A DNA stretch of 58,896 nucleotides from CAZGVV01 sp964529155. GTDB taxonomy: Bacteria; Pseudomonadota; Alphaproteobacteria; Rickettsiales; SXRF01. A program made the position numbers and the translations under genes. Shown here in pieces: positions 23,951 to 30,268 of the stretch. Under the pieces are notes generated by a model. That model was not told the DNA's origin and made no database searches. It was given only the letters and a program-made list of their open reading frames with translations. The stretch is taken from positions 1 to 58,896 of the forward strand of contig CAZGVV010000002.1 in NCBI GenBank assembly GCA_964529155.1, in the 5' to 3' direction. Position 1 is the stretch's first letter; every line of letters starts with the position of its first letter.

Positions 23951-24930
23951 TGAGCCTCACCGCACTGGACACCTACCTTGCGCCGCTCAAACGCTTTTTG
24001 GCGATTCCGACGGTAAGCGAAATCTCCATCAATCGGCCGAAAGAAGCGTGGCTGGAAAATAAAGGCGAAATGGAACGCCATGATGTGCCGGAGCTGGACC
24101 TGGAGCATCTAAAAACCCTGGCGCGGCTGATCGCGCAGTCTACAGAACAAAAAATCAGCGAAGAAAACCCCTTGCTTTCCGCCGCGCTGCCGGAAGGCTA
24201 CCGCGTGCAGATCGTATTTCCTCCGGCCTGCGAACCGGGCAATGTGGGGCTTTCCATCCGCAAGCAAACGGTGCTGAATTTCGATTTGGATCAATACGAA
24301 GCCATGGGTGCGTTTAACAATGTAACTGTGGGAAAGCGTACCGATGAAGACGATGTGCGCTTAAAAGCCTTGCTGGATGCCGGGCAGATCAAAAATTTTG
24401 TGGCCGACGCGGTGCGCAGCCGCAAAAATATTATTGTTAGCGGCGGTACATCCACCGGTAAAACCACGTTTTTTAACGCCATGCTCAAGGCCGTGCCGAC
24501 GCATGAGCGTATTATTACCTGCGAAGATACGCGGGAAATTCAAATGACGCATCTGCCCAACCGCCTGCATCTGCTGGCATCAAAAGGCGGGCAGGGCCGG
24601 GCGCAGGTGACGATGCAGGATTTGATCGAGGCCTGCTTACGGCTGCGTCCTGACCGCATCATGCTGGGTGAATTGCGTGGGAAAGAAGCGTTTTCCTATT
24701 TGCGGGCGGTGAATACCGGCCACCCGGGGTCTATTTCGACCCTACATGCTGACACACCGGAGCTGGCGCTGGAACAATTAATTCTCATGGTCATGCAAGC
24801 CGGGCTTGGCATTACGCGCGACCAGATTAAAGAATACGTGAAAAACGTGATTCACATCATCATCCAGCTAAAGCGCGGCGAGAAGGGTGAGCGGTTTGTG
24901 TCGGATATTTATTTCCAGCCAAACATTTGA
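23950..24930 (+). CDS. virB11: VirB11 family T4SS ATPase
   Basis: Hexameric traffic ATPase that powers pilus assembly and substrate transfer from the cytoplasmic face. The 326-aa protein has an N-terminal domain (1-150) with VSEISINRPKEAWLE. The RecA-like domain has Walker A GGTSTGKT (165-172), an Asp box EDTREIQM, Walker B RIMLGELRGKEAFSYLRA and the His box NTGHPGSISTLHAD. All ATPase motifs are intact, in contrast to virB4 upstream. It ends FVSDIYFQPNI. A matching fragment, FVSNIYFQ, lies downstream of the inserted vapBC pair at 25759-25782, suggesting that the virB11 3' end was duplicated or exchanged when vapBC arrived. Confidence 0.95.
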   Translation: MSLTALDTYLAPLKRFLAIPTVSEISINRPKEAWLENKGEMERHDVPELDLEHLKTLARLIAQSTEQKISEENPLLSAALPEGYRVQIVFPPACEPGNVGLSIRKQTVLNFDLDQYEAMGAFNNVTVGKRTDEDDVRLKALLDAGQIKNFVADAVRSRKNIIVSGGTSTGKTTFFNAMLKAVPTHERIITCEDTREIQMTHLPNRLHLLASKGGQGRAQVTMQDLIEACLRLRPDRIMLGELRGKEAFSYLRAVNTGHPGSISTLHADTPELALEQLILMVMQAGLGITRDQIKEYVKNVIHIIIQLKRGEKGERFVSDIYFQPNI

Positions 24931-24950
24931 TAAATATACAAATTTCTATA

Positions 24951-25002
24951 TTGTATTCGTAGTTTATATAAAGTATACTGATTATATATAAACGAGGTAT
25001 AC
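24951..25002 (+). promoter_or_regulatory. Candidate vapBC promoter with paired GTATAC operators
   Basis: TTGTAT (24951-24956), a 17-base spacer and TATACT (24974-24979) make a plausible promoter in a very AT-rich spacer. The palindrome GTATAC occurs at 24973-24978, over the -10 box, and again at 24997-25002, 24 bases on and just before the start codon. Paired palindromes are typical of sites bound by antitoxin or toxin-antitoxin complexes in VapBC autoregulation (inference). Confidence 0.5.
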
Positions 25003-25004
25003 AG

Positions 25005-25256
25005 ATGGCCCTCTCTATCAAAGACCCGGAAGTTGAGCGCTTGGCGCGCGCGCAGGCGAAAGAGGGCGATATTACTATCACCCAAGCCATCTATAACGCA
25101 TTGCGTGACAAAGAAGTGAGTAGTGCGCGGGCCAAAGCGCAGGGAGCTGCACAACAAATAGCAACGATCAATAAGCTGGTAGAAGAATTCAAGCATCTGC
25201 CTGTCCACGATGCGCGCACTCCTCAGGAAATTATTCGCGATATGTGGGAAGAATGA
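25005..25256 (+). CDS. vapB: VapB-type antitoxin (PSK transcription factor family)
   Basis: An 83-aa antitoxin and probable autorepressor. The N-terminal MALSIKDPEVERLARAQAKE with ITITQAIYNALRDKE is the pattern of the Rv0623/PSK_trans_fac family: a short strand and helices forming a ribbon-helix-helix-like DNA-binding dimer. The C-terminal half (LVEEFKHLPVHDARTPQEIIRDMWEE) is acidic and hydrophobic in alternation, as in toxin-wrapping antitoxin tails. GAGG lies seven bases before ATG 25005. The stop overlaps the start of the PIN toxin gene (ATGA), the usual coupling. The pair interrupts the otherwise compact virB8-virD4 run. Confidence 0.88.
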   Translation: MALSIKDPEVERLARAQAKEGDITITQAIYNALRDKEVSSARAKAQGAAQQIATINKLVEEFKHLPVHDARTPQEIIRDMWEE

Positions 25257-25639
25257 TTGTCGTAGATAGCTCGGCGCTCATTGCCATATTGCTGGATGAG
25301 CCGGAAAAAGAATCGTTCATAACGCGTATCGATGCGACAGAAGCTTTTATTTCTCCCGTCAATTATGTGGAAGCCAGCATGGTTGCCGAGTCGCGGCGGG
25401 ATACCGGTATGGCCATACTGGATACGCTGATCGCTCAATTAGCTATAACCATTACAGCAACTACGGCTGACCAAGCACGCCTTGCCCGTAATGCATACTT
25501 GCGCTTCGGCAAGGGCACCCATGCGGCGCGGTTAAATCTTGGGGATTGTTTTGCCTACGGACTCGCCATGAGTTTGAATGCACCGCTTTTATTCAAAGGC
25601 GAAGATTTCGCTAAAACGGATATTGAGCGCGCAGTATAA
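25253..25639 (+). CDS. vapC: VapC-type PIN-domain toxin
   Basis: Ribonuclease toxin of the VapC family, 128 aa from ATG 25253 (a start nine bases earlier in the frame lacks the overlap logic). Acidic PIN residues are in place: Asp5 in MIVVDSSALIAIL, Glu in PVNYVEASMV (about residue 40), Asp in LNLGDCFAYGLAM (about 96-100), and the C-terminal PLLFKGEDFAKTDIERA segment. Intact motifs suggest an active toxin held by the adjacent antitoxin. VapC enzymes cut tRNA or rRNA; the target cannot be read from sequence. The cassette may stabilise the T4SS region or be a simple insertion. Confidence 0.92.
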   Translation: MIVVDSSALIAILLDEPEKESFITRIDATEAFISPVNYVEASMVAESRRDTGMAILDTLIAQLAITITATTADQARLARNAYLRFGKGTHAARLNLGDCFAYGLAMSLNAPLLFKGEDFAKTDIERAV

Positions 25640-25734
25640 AATAAGTGCCGGATAAATGAGATCCACGCATTATTTTGACGCAAAAAATGGTACAAAATCT
25701 TACTGTCCATGCGATGTCTAAATCTTAAGTTTCG

Positions 25735-25803
25735 CGTGGAAGTGGAAGGCACGAACATTTTGTCTCTAATATCTATTTCCAGCTAGTGGCGCATAGGGTA
25801 TAG
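25735..25803 (+). pseudogene. Fossil of a virB11 3' end
   Basis: One frame of this non-coding spacer reads RGSGRHEHFVSNIYFQ before running into unrelated sequence and a stop at 25801-25803. The real virB11 ends KRGEKGERFVSDIYFQPNI. The eight codons for FVS(N/D)IYFQ at 25759-25782 differ from virB11 mainly in third positions (GTC/GTG, TCT/TCG, ATC/ATT), the pattern of former coding sequence and not of a recent copy. A stop codon lies just upstream in the frame. It looks like a remnant of another virB11 allele left when vapBC was inserted or exchanged. Confidence 0.5.
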
Positions 25804-25812
25804 TCGCATAAT

Positions 25813-27717
25813 ATGAGTGAAAATCGCACCGTCGCCAATTTCCGCCGCCAGATGTATAACGGCCTGATTCTGACCGCTGTCATTGCGCTGCTGTTAGTGG
25901 TGCCGATGTATTTAGGGCTGTGGAGCAGCATGGTGCTGATGTTTGGCATGCCCCAGGCCTATTTGTGGAAATATCCGGCGACATTGCTGCGCTATTACCA
26001 GCATTATGCGGGCTATTATTTGCCCTATATGACCATGCATTATCTGATGCTGGAGTCGATGCAGAAAATTGCCCTTAAATTATATGCTCCGCCAATTGCA
26101 GGCGGGTTGTCCAGTTTAGTTTTGCTGTTTTTAATCCGGGCTCCCTTATTGGATTTTCGTCTCTTCAAATTGAAAGAAAGCATTCACGGCGACGCGCATT
26201 GGGCCAGTGATTTGGAAATACGCAAAGCGAAATTACGGGCAAAAAAAGGCCTGCTTATCGGGCAAACGGGCAAGCGCGATTATTTGATCTGCGATGACTT
26301 CCAGCACGTGCTGCTGTTTGCGCCTACCGGCTCCGGTAAGGGTGTGGGCTTTGTGATACCGAATTTACTGTTTTGGACTGAGTCGGTGGTGTGCCACGAC
26401 ATCAAAATGGAAAACCACGAATTGGCGTCGGGCTGGCGGAAGCAGAAGCTGAAGCAGGACGTGTTTTTGTGGAATCCGGCAGACCCTGACGGGCGCTCGC
26501 ATTGCTACAATCCGCTGGACTGGGTGTCTACCAAGCCGGGGCAGATGGTGGATGACGTGCAGAAAATTTGTAACCTGATTCTGCCGGAGCAGGAATTCTG
26601 GCAGAACGAAGCGCGCTCACTGATGCTCGGGGTAATTTTGTATCTCATCGCCGTGCCGGAAAAGGTGCAGAGTTTCGGTGAAGTGGTGCGCACCATGCGC
26701 TCTGACGACGTGGTGTATAATCTGGCGGTGGTGCTGGACACCATCGGCAAACGTATTCACCCGGTAGCGTATATGAATATCGCGGCATTCCTGCAGAAAG
26801 CTGACAAGGAACGTTCCGGCGTTATTTCCACGCTCAACTCCGGCCTCGAACTATGGGCCAACCCACTGATCGACGCGGCGACCGCGCGGTCGGATTTTGA
26901 CATGCAGCAGCTCAAGAAAATCAAAATGAGCGTGTTTTGCGGGGTGACGCCAGACAACTTGAAGCGCTTAGAGCCGTTGCTGAAAGTGTTTTACCAGCAG
27001 GCTACCGATTTCATGACCCGCAAAATGCCGGGCAAAGAAGAGCCGCATGGCGTGCTGTTTATGATGGACGAGTTTCCATCGCTCGGGGAAATGCCGCAAT
27101 TTGAAGTCGGTATTGCCTATTTCCGTGGGTACCGGGTGAAATTGTTCCTGATCGTGCAGGATACGCAACAACTCAAAGGCACTTATGAAGAAGCGGGCAT
27201 GAACTCGTTCCTGTCCAACTCCTTTTACCGCATCACCTTTGCCGCCAACAACGTGGAAACAGCGAATATGATCTCGCAGCTGATTGGCAATAAAAGCGTG
27301 ACCCAGAATTCCTATAACAAGCCGAAATTCCTGGATTTAAACCCGGCGGCGCGTACCATTAACGCTTCGGAAGTCCAGCGGGCGCTGCTGTTGCCGCAAG
27401 AGGTGATTACCTTGCCGCGCGATGAAGAGATCATCATCATCGAATCCGCGCCGCCGATTCGCGCTAAGAAGATATTCTATTATAAGGATAAATTTTTCAC
27501 GAAGCGGCTAATGCCGATGGAAGACGTGCCGATTCAGGAGCCGTATGACCCGCGCAAGAAAAAGGCCGCGCCGCCGCCCGAAGAGCCCAAGCAAGCGGCA
27601 CCGGCGCCTGCTCCGGAACCGGCTAAGCCTGAGCCAGAGCCGCAGGGTGTGGGTGACGACGAGTTTGCGCTACTGGAAGATGAAAGCGAAAAAGATGGCG
27701 AATCTACAAATGCATAG
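25813..27717 (+). CDS. virD4: VirD4/TraG family type IV coupling protein
   Basis: Receptor ATPase that brings substrates to the T4SS channel. The 634-aa protein has N-terminal membrane segments (about 17-48 and 96-114) and the family sequence HGDAHWAS. Walker A is FAPTGSGKGVGFVIPN (Lys176) and Walker B GVLFMMDEFPSLG (Asp419-Glu420); the all-alpha domain lies between. Later conserved parts are QDTQQLKGTYE and SNSFYRITFAANNVETA. The final 90 residues form a Pro/Glu/Ala-rich extension ending in an acidic tail (DDEFALLEDESEKDGE), which in some T4SS receptors recruits effectors. The motifs are intact, so the system can probably recruit substrates. No DNA-transfer relaxase is in the window, so protein effectors are likelier substrates than DNA (inference). 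No clear ribosome binding site precedes ATG 25813. Confidence 0.95.
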   Translation: MSENRTVANFRRQMYNGLILTAVIALLLVVPMYLGLWSSMVLMFGMPQAYLWKYPATLLRYYQHYAGYYLPYMTMHYLMLESMQKIALKLYAPPIAGGLSSLVLLFLIRAPLLDFRLFKLKESIHGDAHWASDLEIRKAKLRAKKGLLIGQTGKRDYLICDDFQHVLLFAPTGSGKGVGFVIPNLLFWTESVVCHDIKMENHELASGWRKQKLKQDVFLWNPADPDGRSHCYNPLDWVSTKPGQMVDDVQKICNLILPEQEFWQNEARSLMLGVILYLIAVPEKVQSFGEVVRTMRSDDVVYNLAVVLDTIGKRIHPVAYMNIAAFLQKADKERSGVISTLNSGLELWANPLIDAATARSDFDMQQLKKIKMSVFCGVTPDNLKRLEPLLKVFYQQATDFMTRKMPGKEEPHGVLFMMDEFPSLGEMPQFEVGIAYFRGYRVKLFLIVQDTQQLKGTYEEAGMNSFLSNSFYRITFAANNVETANMISQLIGNKSVTQNSYNKPKFLDLNPAARTINASEVQRALLLPQEVITLPRDEEIIIIESAPPIRAKKIFYYKDKFFTKRLMPMEDVPIQEPYDPRKKKAAPPPEEPKQAAPAPAPEPAKPEPEPQGVGDDEFALLEDESEKDGESTNA

Positions 27718-27746
27718 CATCTTGCGCAAAAAGCCTTTGAAAACTA

Positions 27747-27775
27747 TTGACAGTCTGCCCGCGCTTGCTTAAAGT
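27747..27775 (+). promoter_or_regulatory. Sigma-70-type promoter for rplU-rpmA
   Basis: TTGACA at 27747-27752, a 17-base spacer, and TAAAGT at 27770-27775, about 38 bases before the rplU start codon. The perfect -35 box and ideal spacing suit a strong ribosomal-protein promoter. Confidence 0.65.
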
Positions 27776-27812
27776 GCGCCCTCTTTACATCTAAAAAGCG
27801 AAGGATACAGAC

Positions 27813-28082
27813 ATGTTCGCGGTGATTCGTACAGGCGGCAAGCAATATAAGGTTAAAAGCGGCGAAGTCATTCGGGTGGAAAAGCTCGAAGGCGCAGCGG
27901 GCGACAAAATCACGATCAGCGATGTGCTGCTCGGCGGTAGCTCGGTATTGGCCGAAATCGTCCGTCAGTTCCGCGATGACAAGGTGCGCATTTTCAAAAA
28001 GCGCCGCCGCCACAACTACCGCCGCAACCGCGGCCACCGTCAATATCTGACGGAAGTAAAAATTACCGAAATCAAGGCATAA
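27813..28082 (+). CDS. rplU: 50S ribosomal protein L21 (internally short)
   Basis: Large-subunit ribosomal protein. The start MFAVIRTGGKQYKVKSGEVI and the end FKKRRRHNYRRNRGHRQYLTEVKI (conserved RNA-binding part) are canonical. The protein is only 89 aa against the usual 100-105. The loss is internal: after DVLLGGSS the sequence goes straight to VLAEIV, skipping about 13 residues that in most L21 proteins include a GTP/V-x-G-A-x-V segment. The frame is intact, so this is either a natural loop deletion or an in-frame assembly error. AAGGA precedes ATG 27813. rpmA follows after nine bases, the usual rplU-rpmA order. Confidence 0.93.
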   Translation: MFAVIRTGGKQYKVKSGEVIRVEKLEGAAGDKITISDVLLGGSSVLAEIVRQFRDDKVRIFKKRRRHNYRRNRGHRQYLTEVKITEIKA

Positions 28083-28091
28083 GAGGCTAGC

Positions 28092-28352
28092 ATGGCACAT
28101 AAAAAAGCAGGCGGGTCGTCCCGCAACGGTCGCGATTCCGCTGGACGCCGCTTAGGCGTGAAGATCTATGGCGGTCAGGTTGTCATTCCTGGCAACATCA
28201 TCGTTCGCCAGCGCGGCACGCAGTTTCACCCCGGTGTTGGCGTTGGTATTGGTAAAGACCACACGCTGTTTGCGCTGGATGCCGGTGAAGTGCAGTTTCA
28301 GCACAAAGCCAACGGCCGCATCTTTGTCGCCGTTCGCGCCCACGCACAGTAA
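28092..28352 (+). CDS. rpmA: 50S ribosomal protein L27
   Basis: Large-subunit protein near the peptidyl-transferase centre, 86 aa. The N-terminal arm MAHKKAGGSSRNGRDSAGRR is canonical and needs no cleavage, unlike the Firmicutes form. The core GVKIYGGQVVIPGNIIVRQRG and FHPGVGVGIGKDHTLFAL is fully conserved. It is co-transcribed with rplU nine bases upstream. The following methyltransferase gene starts 16 bases after the stop. The more common neighbour obgE is not here. Confidence 0.97.
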   Translation: MAHKKAGGSSRNGRDSAGRRLGVKIYGGQVVIPGNIIVRQRGTQFHPGVGVGIGKDHTLFALDAGEVQFQHKANGRIFVAVRAHAQ

Positions 28353-28367
28353 ATTTCGTGTAGCGGC

Positions 28368-29159
28368 ATGACGCCGCTTATTTTCGATCATTCCTTATTG
28401 CGTAAACGCCGCACCCGTGCGGCGTTACGTTTTTCTGACCATGATTTTCTGTTTCAAGACATGGCCGACCGTGTGGTTGAGCGGCTGGAAGAATTTGGCC
28501 GGTATTTTGACACAGGGCTGGATCTGGGCTGCCATAGCGGCCAATTAGCGCAGGCCTTAGAGAGCAAGTCACTGGTCGCAAGCCTCGTGCAAACGGAACT
28601 TTCCGAACCCTTGATTATGCAAGCCAAGGGCCAGCGCATCGTGGCATCAGAAGAAGCATTGCCGTTTGCCCCTGCTTCGTTTGACGTGATTATGAGTGTC
28701 GGTGCATTGCACTGGGTGAATGATTTACCCGGCACGCTGATTCAAATTCACCATGCCCTGAAGCCGGGCGGGTTGTTTCTGGCGATATTCCCGGGTGGAC
28801 GCAGCTTATGGGAATTGCGCGAAGCAGTGATTAATGCCTCGATTGCTCAAGAAGGCGGCGTACATGCCAGGCTTTCCCCCTTTATAGACCCGCGTGAAGC
28901 GGCGGCGCTGATGCAGCGTGCCGGGTTTTCCGAGCCGATTGTTGACGTAGACCAGCTTACGGTAACCTATGCGGATGCCTATGCCCTCATGCGTGATTTG
29001 CGCGGTATGGCGGAAACCAACGCCTTATATGCGCAGTCCAAGCATCTGACCAGGCGTCATATGATGCAAGAAATTGCCAGACAATATCAGGGTATTGCAA
29101 AAAATGGCCGCATTCCGGCGACGTTTGAACTGGTGACAATGACGGGCTGGAAAGCCTAA
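28368..29159 (+). CDS. BioC/NDUFAF5-like SAM-dependent methyltransferase
   Basis: Class I methyltransferase of 263 aa. It has the alphaproteobacterial pattern IFDHSLLRKRRTRAA at the N-terminus, motif I GLDLGCHSG (about 51-59), post-I Glu in QTELSEP, motif ALPFAPASFDVIMSVGALHWVNDLPG, and LKPGGLFLAIFPGG. This family includes BioC (malonyl-ACP methyltransferase) and the mitochondrial complex I assembly factor NDUFAF5, a hydroxylase of NDUFS7; the alphaproteobacterial members resemble NDUFAF5. Without bio genes nearby, the NDUFAF5-like role is somewhat more likely. Its last four bases overlap the end of the convergent flavoprotein gene. Confidence 0.85.
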   Translation: MTPLIFDHSLLRKRRTRAALRFSDHDFLFQDMADRVVERLEEFGRYFDTGLDLGCHSGQLAQALESKSLVASLVQTELSEPLIMQAKGQRIVASEEALPFAPASFDVIMSVGALHWVNDLPGTLIQIHHALKPGGLFLAIFPGGRSLWELREAVINASIAQEGGVHARLSPFIDPREAAALMQRAGFSEPIVDVDQLTVTYADAYALMRDLRGMAETNALYAQSKHLTRRHMMQEIARQYQGIAKNGRIPATFELVTMTGWKA

Positions 29160-30190
29160 GACCCGGGCACGCCTTTGGTTGTTGAATATTCAAAATGCAG
29201 CGCTTCACCGGGATGCAGCAGGCTGTGGACGGCATGGGTGGCCATGGCCGCTTCGGAAAAGCCGCAGAGAATAAGTTTTTGTTTGCCGTGGTAAAGTGCA
29301 ATGTCGCCAATGGCGAAGATGCCGGGCGTGGAAGTGGCGCAGGTGGCGGGGTCAATGCTGATGTGGTTTTTTTCCAGGTTCAGCCCCCATTCCGCGATGG
29401 GGCCCAGTTCCATGCTTAAGCCGAAAAACGGCAGAAGGACATCGGCAGGCAGTGCGCGCGCTTCGCCTTCCAGTGTTTTTACGATCACGGCGGAGAGTTG
29501 GCCGTTTGCACCTTCCAGCGCGTCGAGTTGGTAGGGAACCACCATTTCAATGGCGCCGGATGCTGACAGCGCTGTAAGGCGCGCGGCGCTTTCCGGGGCG
29601 CAGCGAAATTTATCGCGGCGGTGGACCACGTAGATTTTTTCAGCCAGCTCAGCCAGCGAAATGGCCCAGTCCACCGCCGAGTCACCGCCCCCGGCGATAA
29701 CCACGCGCTTGCCGCGGAAATCTTCGCGCCGCGACACCAGGTAGTGCACGCTTTTATTTTCATACTGCTCTAAGCCATCCAATGGCGGACGATTAGGCCC
29801 GAATGCACCGCACCCGGCGGCGATGATAATCGCTTTGCACTCGATGACAGTGCCACGTGAGGTTTCGATGCGCCAGGTGGTGGGCGTGATGGAGGATGGA
29901 GTATGGGTGATGGGGGTGATGCGTTCTACCCGCTCACCGAGATGGTAGACCGGGTGAAACGGCGCGGCTTGCTGGGTGAGTTTTTCAATCAGTTCGGCAG
30001 CCAGGATCGAAGGATGGCCGGGAATATCATAAATCGGCTTTTCCGGGTAGAGCGCTGCGCATTGGCCGCCAAGGGCAGGGAGGGCGTCGATGACGTGGGT
30101 TTTCATGCGCAGCATGCCTGCTTCAAACACGGCAAATAAGCCAACGGGTCCGGCGCCAATAATGACAAGATCAGTAGAATGGGTGGTCAT
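29156..30190 (-). CDS. Ferredoxin/flavodoxin--NADP reductase, thioredoxin-reductase-like type
   Basis: FAD-dependent NAD(P)H oxidoreductase of 344 aa. The FAD-binding motif DLVIIGAGPVGLFAVFEAGM at residues 7-26 is followed by ALGGQCAALYPEKPIYDIPG, where thioredoxin reductases have different sequence; the NAD(P)H motif GGGDSAVDWA lies near 170 and the second FAD motif near 290 (GIFAIGDIALYHGK). The redox CxxC of thioredoxin reductase is absent, which points to the YumC-type ferredoxin-NADP reductase found in Firmicutes and many Alphaproteobacteria. Its partner is probably a ferredoxin that feeds iron-sulfur or other reductive pathways. The gene starts about 60 bases from a sequence gap. Confidence 0.9.
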   Translation of the reverse strand: MTTHSTDLVIIGAGPVGLFAVFEAGMLRMKTHVIDALPALGGQCAALYPEKPIYDIPGHPSILAAELIEKLTQQAAPFHPVYHLGERVERITPITHTPSSITPTTWRIETSRGTVIECKAIIIAAGCGAFGPNRPPLDGLEQYENKSVHYLVSRREDFRGKRVVIAGGGDSAVDWAISLAELAEKIYVVHRRDKFRCAPESAARLTALSASGAIEMVVPYQLDALEGANGQLSAVIVKTLEGEARALPADVLLPFFGLSMELGPIAEWGLNLEKNHISIDPATCATSTPGIFAIGDIALYHGKQKLILCGFSEAAMATHAVHSLLHPGEALHFEYSTTKGVPGS

Positions 30191-30248
30191 GTGGTTACTC
30201 TTTACACTTTCAGGCGGCCACCCTATGCTGACGCACGAATTTAGGCAA

Positions 30249-30258
30249 NNNNNNNNNN
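30249..30258. other. Sequence gap (10 Ns)
   Basis: Ten undetermined bases lie between two divergent genes. The run is probably a scaffold placeholder, so its true length is unknown and regulatory sequence or even a short gene may be missing here. Confidence 0.95.
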
Positions 30259-30268
30259 GAGCGCTATC

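Noticed and set aside
29156..30190. Thioredoxin reductase
   Set aside because: The fold is the same but the redox CxxC pair is missing, so the ferredoxin-NADP reductase type fits better.
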